From contig JAPYMA010001660.1 in assembly GCA_035041965.1 (NCBI GenBank), positions 62,001 through 126,000 of the forward strand: a stretch of 64,000 nucleotides of DNA, read 5' to 3'. The DNA comes from Anisakis pegreffii (taxonomy: Eukaryota > Nematoda > Chromadorea > Rhabditida > Anisakidae). Below, one piece after another: positions 27,501 through 36,610 of this stretch. Positions within the stretch are counted from its first letter, which is position 1. The number at the start of each line of letters is the position of its first letter. Below the pieces are notes generated by a model, which saw nothing but the letters and a program-made list of their open reading frames with translations, was not told the origin of the DNA and did no database searches. A program made the translations under genes and the position numbers.

Positions 27501-30249
27501 TTCCTTGTTGCTCTCATCGTAACTATCCGAACTACACGAATTCAATGCGTCGAGCTGGTAATTCACTCAGTTCCTCACATTTGATTGCGCAGAAAAGCAA
27601 GGTTCGTTCAATATTTCCTGGTTAAAATTCATACGCAATCACATGAAATTAAATTCAAAAAATCTCAAAAATGTCTAAAAATTCAATCTCAAATCACACG
27701 TCAAATTCTTCCATGCAGTTATCGTTGATGTATGCAATCGCATAGGAAATAAACGAAAAAACAAACATGCAAAAACAATTTTCACTTGAGCGTTTTTTTT
27801 GCTTTGAATTCGTCCAGTGATTTGAGCGTTCCATTTGCTCATGATTATTCTTAATGACTGTCACTCGATTCTGAATAGAAACAAAATGCAAATACTACAT
27901 TTAACTTTGAGAATTTGCTGATTCCGACAAAACCAACAAAAAAAAAGAATTTGATGAAAGCGATTTCAGTTAGATGCGAACAGTATCGTCGTTCTAATCG
28001 ATCCGTGTGATAGCGAGCGACTCGTTCGAAAGCCTACATTCTCCAGACCCAAGAATCCACCGCCACCACCACCAAATGGCAAATTGAAGTGGGTGACTAT
28101 CAGATTTCGAGAATCTTACGGAATCTAGCGTTCATAAAACTGATTAAGAATTGCATCATTTCAATTGACGAATAGATCAAAATGTGAAAACGCTGATGAC
28201 AGTGAATATTTTGTAAACGTCAACCCACAATCTAAACACATTGTGATGTCATGCATCATCGAGTGTAGTCAATGCGATTCGCTGAAACGCATGAAAATTG
28301 GGCGAATCTCAGGCTACGCAATCAGAAGCTTGCATGGGATTGAAGGAGGTTCATGCAATAGTTTACCTGGATTACCTGGATTGGCCAGGCTATCTAACGT
28401 TTAGGACGTTGCTGGCCACAATGCTCGTGTTTCCGTGCACATTGTTTTAGTCTCAATTTAATCCACCCAGCTGGCTAGACGAGCAGGTTAATCGAACACA
28501 GCCGAGTAATCAATTAGTTGCCGTGAATACTTCGCATAATTAATCGTAGCCAAATATTAATCCAATAAGTAATCATGACTGTTATAAAATAAATATTCCG
28601 CCGATCGCTCACAGCGATTGACAAAACAACCACTCGATGTCCAAGTAACAATAATAATCATGCAGTAGTATCAGCAAGAAATGCTTTATAAGAACCAATT
28701 TCGTTTCAGAAGTGCTCCAGCAACGCCAACCACAGAATCCGCTAAAGTGGAAGCGACATCCAAATCGAACGATACAAGAATCACCAAAAAACCGCCGCCT
28801 CCTCCGTTACCCTCAAAACCTCCAAAGTCTTTGTCGTCAATAATTGCTGACGCAAATCCTGACCAAGACGTTTACGAGGTTCCAAATAGTGTTCGAATGA
28901 GGTATTATATTATTGAATTCTTCGCAACCAACTGTAACTCGAAGGAATCGGTGACATTTCAGTAAAATAACTGATATAATTGATCTCTCCTCAATTGATC
29001 AATAACTGATATAATCGGCTTGAATTTCTCCTCAAACTCATCCTAAAAATCTGCTTGGTATTTCATTACGCGTCATTCATGAACTAACCGTTCACTTCAA
29101 TGGGCCATAATTTATTCTGTACAGCTAGAATACCATGAAAAATTAAAATGATCCAGTATAAAAAAGGTTGTCGAGTTTTCGACTTGTTCCTGGTCTACAG
29201 CATTCCTCGCTTCCACTTTTCAGTATCAATCAGGTTTCATTTCCATTCCATTGGACATTTTCCTGATCACGCGCCGTTGAAATTGCAGAACCTCGCTCTC
29301 AAACGAACCACTCGAACTGTCCAGTATAAGGCACACGCAAGTGTCCACGACGAATTATGACAGTATATCGCGTAAATTCGACGATTTCGATGAAGAATCA
29401 GATGGCGATTATGACGATAGGGCTGAAGCTGATCAGACAAATGCTATACAATACACAAAAATATTGAGTAGAAACGAACGGCTCAACCCGAACAGCGATC
29501 AGCAGCATCAAACTCAACAAGAAGGAATTGGTGCGAACGTATCACAAGAATCAGGTCAATCATTTTTGATTTTACGGTTTGAAAAAGATTCTGCAGCTAG
29601 CGCTTCCATATGAATCCTCTATTTGATCGATGACTGAAAATTAGGGAGACCTTCCAGCCATTCTATCAATATAATGGCTGAATGACTGTTAAGCCTGATG
29701 GTTTACAATTGTGTTACCAACAACATATGAGCTATTGTACACCTTTCGATCCAACAGATTCTCTAGATTCAGAAAAAAACATATATTGTCGTTGGATTTT
29801 GCATTGTTGAAGAGATACAGCTATTTTATTAAAGCTATCTCAGCTAGCGCACTAACACTCATTGATATATCATACACTGATCGCTCCCTATAGATGGATC
29901 TACGCGTTACTATAAGAATATCGAAGTAGCCATCTTCAGGACAACCGTCTTCTCAGCTTTGCCCAGGAACACCTGAATTTCTGATTCATAATAAGTTGTA
30001 ACTGTAAAACAGTGTGAAGGAATTTCAGAGAAGAATTCGAGTAGGCATGTCGTGGGGATATTGAGTGCATTAGCACGCGAGTTTGCACGTGTGAAACGGG
30101 AAGAATCGTTTTCGTCGAATGATTCGTCTGAACTGCGACAATGCGTTTCTGACGATACCGGTAGCACTGGCCTGAGTGAAGAAGACGATCGACCGAATAG
30201 TATCAGCCAAGTTGTGAAACGATTCAACCAAACCAATTCGAATGCTTAG
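24515..30249 (+). CDS. ADAM-type membrane metalloprotease (N-terminal exons missing)
   Basis: Cell-surface zinc metalloprotease of the ADAM (reprolysin) family. Exons read: 24515-24673, 24916-24987, 25202-25302, 25552-25663, 26224-26396, 26804 to about 27041, an uncertain part at 27109-27287, 27320-27601, 27970-28088, 28176 to about 28266, 28710-28901, 29289-29554, 30029-30249. The first exon holds the furin-type site RHRR, then RYVHALLFVDSKI opens the catalytic domain. Zinc motif HEVAHLIGVPH is intact, with the catalytic Glu. Disintegrin start: CGNGVKEQDEECDCG. A transmembrane helix (YLALIVISLLLFTTLTVYIY) is followed by a basic then proline-rich tail (NPPPPPPNG, KKPPPPPLPSKPP) ending VVKRFNQTNSNA, suited to SH3 binding. 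Reading phase agrees at most junctions. Signal peptide and prodomain exons were not found; a 23889 fragment reading STCDGLH may be prodomain. Closest in layout to ADAM9/12/19 and C. elegans ADM-2. Confidence 0.85.
29700..29990 (+). repeat. Copy 2 of the dispersed repeat, in the last ADAM intron
   Basis: This lies between the last two ADAM exons (29554 and 30029). The part 29711-29925 matches 19815-20025. After it, 29942-29985 again matches the head of the first copy (around 19788-19830), as if a second unit begins in tandem before being cut off near the final exon. Divergence is high and the open frame across it (29711-29893) is incidental. Confidence 0.5.
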
Positions 30250-30329
30250 CAAAATTTACTGCCATCGTTATCGTTCAGATAATTACGTGTTTCAGACTGT
30301 ACGGAACCAGCTTTAAGCATTTCCTTTCA

Positions 30330-30335
30330 AATAAA
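30330..30335 (+). terminator. Poly(A) signal of the ADAM gene
   Basis: AATAAA lies about 80 bases after the ADAM stop codon. It is the first such hexamer downstream and at normal distance. Confidence 0.6.
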
Positions 30336-31507
30336 CGAACACTGAAAATGAACTCGAGCATGTTCTGGTAGCTTTTACAGGAGCCCAATTATTCCACAAG
30401 ATTTTCAAACTTCCCACAATTTAAGCTTCAGGGTTCTACCCAACACACCGTTCACTTTTACGTCTCCATTTCTGGCTCAATTCAAAAAAAAATCACAACG
30501 GAAATTTTGATCACACTCTCAGAATTAGCAAAATAATTAAGAGATTCTTTGCACTGTTACAAAATCGTTATCGTTAATTTAATCTTTAAATTTTTGTTGA
30601 TGTTTACTGTTTGTTTTGAAGTTGTTAATATGATATACCTTCAGTAGGAGTATGCTTTCATTGCGTTCATCAAACAGTTGAACAATACGCCGCATTTCAT
30701 ACTGCTTCTCATTTAAAAAACAACTATCAAAAACGTGCTTGTAAATAAACTGTTCAAGTTTCATTGTTATTTGTTATTTAAATTATCATTTGAATTATAC
30801 TTAATAAATCATTTCAATCAAAGATTTTCACATTAGATACATTAAGAACTCCGTTGAATAGATGATATAGTTCTTGAAACATTCATAAAGCATAAAGCAT
30901 AAAACTGTTCATGAAAAGTTTGCCTTAGAAGAATTTCCTACAGGAGTGACAAATTCGAACTTGAGGAAGACACAGTAAACACAATAAGGTGAAAATATGC
31001 GAGTTAAGTGAATCTCGCGATTAATACTGAATATCGATTCTATTTGATAATCATCAAGAGCAATGGAACAGAATATTTGGAAGAGAACATGAACTAGAAC
31101 TCGTCACATCAACCAGAAATCGCCATTCGAGAACTCAGTATGATTTCGAGCGCTTTCACAAAGCTCCTTAGATATGTAATGAAAATTTTGCAATCTAATG
31201 TTAATAACTTCAAAGAAGTAACTGAAACTAATGAAAATACTCTAGAAACGAGGAATCGAATCCTCAGTTTTAAAGGAACGATATTTTCAAAGTATTGGAG
31301 TTGTTATGTTTCAAATTCCACTTCTCAATGTGAGCCCATCATGAAAGTTTCTGACTGCTGTAGATAGACAGCGTTTCAAAAAGGAAGGATGAAAATACCG
31401 GTGGTTAAAACAGTGAATTGTGAATATTACAGATATTCACTGTGCTTCATTTGCTGCTCCTGTTAAGAGTGTTCATCGTTGGCCATAAGATATGAAACAA
31501 GGAAAAA
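30336..31507. other. Intergenic stretch between converging ADAM and MADF-BED genes
   Basis: ADAM (+) and the MADF-BED gene (-) end facing each other. The sequence between is AT-rich with a short frame at 31140-31367 that resembles nothing I know. The poly(A) site of the minus-strand gene must be in this stretch but no AATAAA on - is evident near the stop. Confidence 0.45.
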
Positions 31508-34500
31508 TTAAGTTTGAAATTGAGCAAGGGCGTGTATGATGGCGATACGTGCATGGACACGGCTCTCGTTATCGATAGCCTTCAACGACATACAAACAAA
31601 ATCCGCAAAACATTCGTCCGCATCTCGTTGCGCATCTGCCGCAACGGAACCTCGATGTGCCGTCGAGGTGGGACGTGAATCAACCAGACGTTGTAAGGCA
31701 TCCGCACTTCGCATGAATGCTCCAGCACTTCCCAGTAACGCATCCGCCAGCGTGTCCACTGCTGATGACGACGAACTGCACTCCGCGCTAATCGCTAAAG
31801 GTGCACTCCGAAAGCGTTTCTTTGGTGGACCACTATCATCGATAATCACCGGATCCGAAACGGCGCCACTTTCGGAGCCAGAATTTGGGCGTGTTTGCTG
31901 CTGTACGGATAAGTGACGATCAGCGCTGGCTCCGATTCTGGATATTGATGGTTCCAAATCATCAGCATGCGACACTTCCTCAGCCTCAGTCCTGAAAATG
32001 AGTGGCAGATATTGTCAAAATCTGAATCCAAATGCATTTATAAGTTTCACAAAACAAAGAGCGTGCAGCAATGCATGCTTAAAGATGACAGATACAACCT
32101 CAAAGAGAATTCAAATGTTCTAATGAGCGATTCTTCAATTCGTAATTCGTTCATCTCAGATTCAAATTGGCACTTCAATGGGAAATCGAACAACATGATG
32201 AGATTATAATAATCGAGGTTCCTGAAAATGAGGAAGCAAATCAATCCGTCAATAATCACCTTGGATTATCGTCGTTCTTCGAATCCAGTTCATCACCAGC
32301 ATCTGATGCTTGTTCAAATGCTTCCAGTTTGACGGCTGATGAAACTGTTACGCTATTCTGCCGCCTGCAACGAAGAAATCAACTCAAAAAAATCATTTCA
32401 AAAAGACTCAGAAGAAGGAAACAATGATTTCTTCTCTACAGATCTTGAGATGTTACGAATGAATGCATTTGGTTCCAACAATGATAACTAACACGCTCAT
32501 AAATTAAGTCATTCGATGAGCATATTTCATATCTCATAATCAGGTCCACTATTGAAAAAAGTAGCTCCGCTAATCGCTAATTCGCTAACAAAATGATCTT
32601 CTTCCGCTAAAATATTCCGCCTTTAGTTCTGATAACGGAAGACAAGCGAGAACTTTTCGCTAAAAGCGCTGCTATCCAAAAAAGTAGGGAAACATTTTGA
32701 TGAAACGCTATTTTCGACAACATAAAAATTAGTCCGCTAATCGCTGCTTTCAAATGATCCGTCAAAATTTGCAATTGCAAAGCTTATTACTCTGGAAAAG
32801 ACCTCATTACGCAATTACCTCTTTCCGCGATTCGATGCAGCTTTTATTACTTCACTTAATTCGTCATATTTGGCTGGATGTTTCCTTTTGAAGTGATTCT
32901 TAATGTTGTGGTTGGTGGTTCTATGTGCTCTTATTTCATGCATTTTCGGTAAGCACACCTTACATTCGAAAACATAGATCTCGTCCTCTCTATTTTTGAA
33001 TAACAAATAGTCATTGAGATGAGGCCAGGGATTCGACTCCATATCGAACCCGTGCGAGTTATCCCCATGGCTCATCATTTTGCTCCTAAAAACATTTCTG
33101 ATCGGAAACCATTTTCCCGGTAACATTGCAGCTAATAGTATCAACGGAACACTCTGATCATCTCCAAAAGCATTAGAGCAATAAACGTTCAAAGAAACAT
33201 CGAGTAAAACAATGGCAATTATCGACAAAGGGCAATCAGTCATCTGAGTTTTTTTGTTCGAATGACGTAAAGTGTTCCACTTAAATGAATTAACGCTTGT
33301 AATAACAACTGAAAAGTTCGAAACTGAGGAAAATCGGGAGGAAAACGATGAAAAACGAACAAAATTTCATTCACCACATAACATTTTACGAGTAACGTAA
33401 CATAGTGAGCTGAGACGGAATGCTTGTGGTGCACTTAGGGCAAACATTTGAGGCAGTATTGAATATTCTACTTCGAACCGTTCGGAGGAGTACAACTAAG
33501 GGAAATTCGAATTTAGTACTTTTTATTGTTACACCACAAATATGAATTTTAAATATGTCACTGTTGGAAAAATTAGGCATTCTACTGCAGAGAAAAATTA
33601 GAGAGTTAGCGGAAGACAACGAAAAAGTAGCTCACTAAAACGCTCACTGAAGAAACTTACGTACATTATCGCTAATTTATGCTGCTAAACAATACTGTGG
33701 CTGAAGTTATCGCTGCAAATTTCCGCTATTTGAACGAAGTAGCGCGCTGTAATGCTACCGAAAAATCTAGCTCCACTGGTGGCAGAGTAGTGAAATAGCG
33801 CTAATCATGTAACACAGAAAGATTTCAAATGTCGTGTCAAACCGCGACAACCATTTTAAGATTGGAATTCTCAATTCGGTCGATTTATACGCAAAGTAAG
33901 CGATTGTCCAGTTCGGAACAGCCAAGATGGGTATCAGCCGTTCGGGTGAACATCGAGATTCAAGCAAGCGTTGAACGGTATGATTCCCTTGACAGCGTGA
34001 CTTCCTTGGATGTTTTAAGTCAGGGTTTGTCAATTGAGGGTGCTCGCACCCCCAATAGGTGCGAAAGGGTAGTCCGGGGGTGCGAAATAAGGTTCTACTT
34101 TTTGGACATTGAGGCGGAGAGGACGGGAATTCAATGCATGTGTGTGTGTGTGTGTGCGAGTAGGTGAGAAATACTTATCTACACCATAAACATTCACTCG
34201 ATTGGATAAGAGATACACAATGGATATTGTGAGGGACGCGAGGAGATCTAAAAATTTTCTGGGGTGTGCGACGGGAAAAAAGGTTGAGAACCAGTGATTT
34301 AAGTGAACGCAACGAGTTCACAGGGAATCAGCTACGCTGAAGTGACCGAACTCGAAATAACCACACGATGATCATTCCAATGTCTAACCTTCCATCGTTT
34401 ATGCACTGATCCAGAAAGTTCAGATCTGTATAGTAGGAGAACGATGATTCACCACCGTTCAAACTAATACGACGACGTTCCTTGGTATAGCGATCACGTA

Positions 34501-35165
34501 ACGTTCGCCATCTAGTCTTGACCGTTTCAACTGAAATGAGCCCAGGAGAATATCTCGAATAGTCAATATGAGTCGCAGACAAACCTCTTAAACCGACCAA
34601 TCTGCATATCGCTAAGAATCATCTGCGTTGAATACAATTTAAAGGGACATTCAATGAAAATAACATCTGGAATGTCATGTCTCATTAAAACTTCTGCTTA
34701 AGACTCAGCACGTTTTCAGTCTCCTCATTACCAGTATTATTCTACGCTAGCTCCATTCATTCTTCCGTGACCACAGAGGGAGAATAAAAACCAAAAAAGA
34801 ATTATTGGTCAGATCAAATAACGAGTGACAAAACTATTGTACCAGATACCCCTCAGCATTCCCTTTAGAAAAAAGATGCATACTGATAAATTGGACGGGT
34901 TGTCCAAACCAAATTCACCTCACCATTTGGTCACTGGCTAATTCATGGAGGCGTGCAGCACCAAAAAGCACTCAAACTGATGAATTTCACAACAAACCCT
35001 ACCCTGTTCATCTAGGTTTGCAGCAATTTCATTCCACGCTTCTTGCTTCTTCAGTGAATTGGCGTGCAGTGGATGCGATGGATCGAAAACGATCGGTTTT
35101 CGTCGCACTTCTCTGACAATACTATCGTTGAATGTCGAATTCCGTCCGCCTTTCGTTGACTCCAT
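31508..35165 (-). CDS. MADF-BED-BESS-like nuclear DNA-binding protein (5 exons)
   Basis: Probable DNA-binding transcription regulator. Exons on -: 35165-35003, 34530-34389, 33085-32819, 32364-32260, 31991-31508; every junction has GT/AG and the phases agree, giving 386 aa. Exons 1-2 (residues about 13-95) are a MADF domain: FNDSIVREVRRKPIVFD, KKQEAWNEIAANL, VKTRWRTLRDRYTKE, YYTDLNFLDQC. Exon 3 is a BED zinc finger with C143, C146, H166 and H171 (FECKVC, then HNIKNHFKRKH). Exon 4 is a short acidic linker with a VKLE sumoylation-type motif. Exon 5 has a nuclear localisation motif PPKKRFR (281-287), serine-rich sequence and a C-terminal BESS-like helix pair (DECFADFVCMSLKAI ... ARIAIIHALAQF). 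Exons 3 and 4 are phase 2 at both ends, so each can be skipped without losing frame. The BED exon lies inside an apparent hAT remnant. MADF with BESS is a known pairing; adding BED is unusual. Confidence 0.85.
32541..33778. mobile_element. Degraded hAT-like transposon around the BED exon
   Basis: Both sides of the BED exon carry dense CGCTAA/TTAGCG words: about eight at 32565-32750 and about seven at 33595-33815. They are in opposite orientation overall, like the subterminal repeats of hAT elements. Ends with CAG...CTG termini can be placed at 32541 (caggtccact) and 33778 (reverse complement cagtggagct), and related blocks follow inside (gaaaaaagtagc on the left, ttttcggtagc on the right). 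The BED zinc finger on - is the typical N-terminal DNA-binding domain of hAT transposases. No transposase catalytic region remains, and the 8-bp flanks do not match, so the boundaries are approximate. Confidence 0.5.
34021..34296. mobile_element. hAT-type miniature inverted-repeat element (276 bp)
   Basis: It is flanked by ttttaagt (34013-34020) and atttaagt (34297-34304), a 7-of-8 match for the 8-bp target duplication made by hAT elements. The right end, read outward-in on -, is CACTGGTTCTCAACC, a classic hAT terminal motif. The left end CAGGGTTTGTCAATTG matches it imperfectly. Inner ends share CGCACxCCC blocks. The inside has a TG-rich microsatellite (34139-34156) and no transposase. It sits in the MADF-BED intron between exons 2 and 3. 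A non-autonomous copy, by inference mobilised by an element elsewhere. Confidence 0.75.
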
Positions 35166-36283
35166 TCTTTATAAGAAAACAGAAGCTGGAATTTGTTTCC
35201 TTGCACGAATTCGAGTGAAAATAGGGGCAATAGCCGTTGATATGCATTGTCGATATAGCTAGTTTAGAAAACAATATATTCGTTAGCGGTTCAGTTGCAC
35301 ACTTTCTGCATGAATCACAAACGCACTGTTGCAAGCGATTGTTTAGTTCGGAGGAAGTTTCTCGCTGCCTCGCTTCAAAAACGCCAACTGAATAATGCTT
35401 TTTTAAAATGATGTTTGATCGAGCTCAAAAGCTATACCATTTTCTCAATGCAAAACGCATGTTTTATATCTCCAGTTACGGAGAATAACTATCAATTGAA
35501 GGGGTTCTATTACAATCATCACAATGTTTGCTGTGCTATGCTCATTAAAATGATTGTTACCAGCATCTTTCATACTCATAATCCACCATTACGAGTTTTT
35601 ACGAAATGGAGCTCATTTTTCAAAACGGTCAAAACTCACAGTAAACAGAGGAAATTAGTGTTACAGATGGTTATTTGTGATAAATGTAATAAAAGTTTGT
35701 GATTCAAGGGAATTTGTAATAAAAGTGATAGGTAAATTGATGAAGTGATAGAGTGATAGTGATACTTCAAGGGTTTAGTTAATAAAATGAAGCGATAAAA
35801 TAACACATTATATGCTACCGTGCGCAATATGCAAACTTGTGCAAATATCTCTTTTGGTGCACACAGTGATATCTTATCGTTAGAGTAGTGGATAATCGTC
35901 AAGTAGTGAGTGAATGCACTAAAGTTTGCCAATACGACAAACATCTCGCTATCAAGCAAACAGAATTTACCGCTCCTCGGCAAACGTTAATCAGGCGTAA
36001 GGTTAGGATTCATCCGAATTATACTCGCATATGCTTGAATGTGATAAGAGCATGCTCACTTCAACATAACACAGTGAAAACATTCCGCTTCGGGTCTGTA
36101 CTCGATATTACCTGGTTAACTAACAACAATATGATAGCAGCAGAAAGGCATGAAAATTGAGCAGATGTGTTATTTGAATACAAAAAAAACGAGGAACGTC
36201 TGAACAGTGCAGTCAAAAATGTTTAGCATGCGAGATGATGATATGAGGCAGTTTCACTTCGACATTTCTGTTGATAGATTAAG
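35166..36283. other. Divergent intergenic stretch between MADF-BED (-) and the polyQ exon (+)
   Basis: It presumably holds the promoter of the minus-strand MADF-BED gene. CAAATTCCAG on - about 20 bases before its ATG could be a spliced-leader acceptor. Short frames at 35415-35702 and 35888-36160 lack family resemblance. Confidence 0.4.
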
Positions 36284-36610
36284 GAATAAACCGTTATATC
36301 GATAAAGAAAGCGATAAAGTGAAGCGGAACAGCGGCAAGCAAGCAAATGCTGGAGATTGTAGCGATGATACAAGTCAGGCCAACTCATCAATCGATAAAG
36401 TAAGCAAGCGAGCGCATCGTCGCTATGCGGCATGGTTCCGCCCATCCGTCAACGAGTCAGTTCACGGACTGCGGAGTGCACAGACGTATCGAATAGCACC
36501 GTGCCGCCCTCCGTCATCAACATAACAGCAGCAGCAGCAGCAGCCAACCAGGCACACCAGCATCAGCAGCAGCAGCAGGCAAGCAAACGATCGCACCGCA
36601 CCCAACAACA
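36284..36610 (+). CDS. Coding-like exons with polyAla/polyGln, orphan
   Basis: GC-rich, coding-like sequence. One frame (36284-36399) reads NRYIDKESDKVKRN and later DDTSQANSSIDK, ending at a good donor GTAAGC. A second frame opens at ATG 36432 (MVPPIRQRVSSRTAEC), then a run of alanines from a (GCA)n tract and a run of glutamines from a (CAG)n tract, ending at donor GTACAT (36611) in phase 2. The two frames do not join by an intron I can define, so only one may be used. No downstream partner exons were recognised. Likely the start of a regulatory protein with low-complexity N-terminus; identity unknown. Confidence 0.35.

Noticed and set aside
31536..31916. 126-codon open frame on +
   Set aside because: It is the antisense shadow of the last exon of the MADF-BED gene on -, whose frame fits the splice phase and carries the nuclear signal and BESS-like end.
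32167..32427. 86-codon + frame with a basic end, looking like a nested gene
   Set aside because: The minus strand here holds a properly bordered 105-bp exon (32364-32260) that joins its neighbours in phase, so the + frame is its mirror image.
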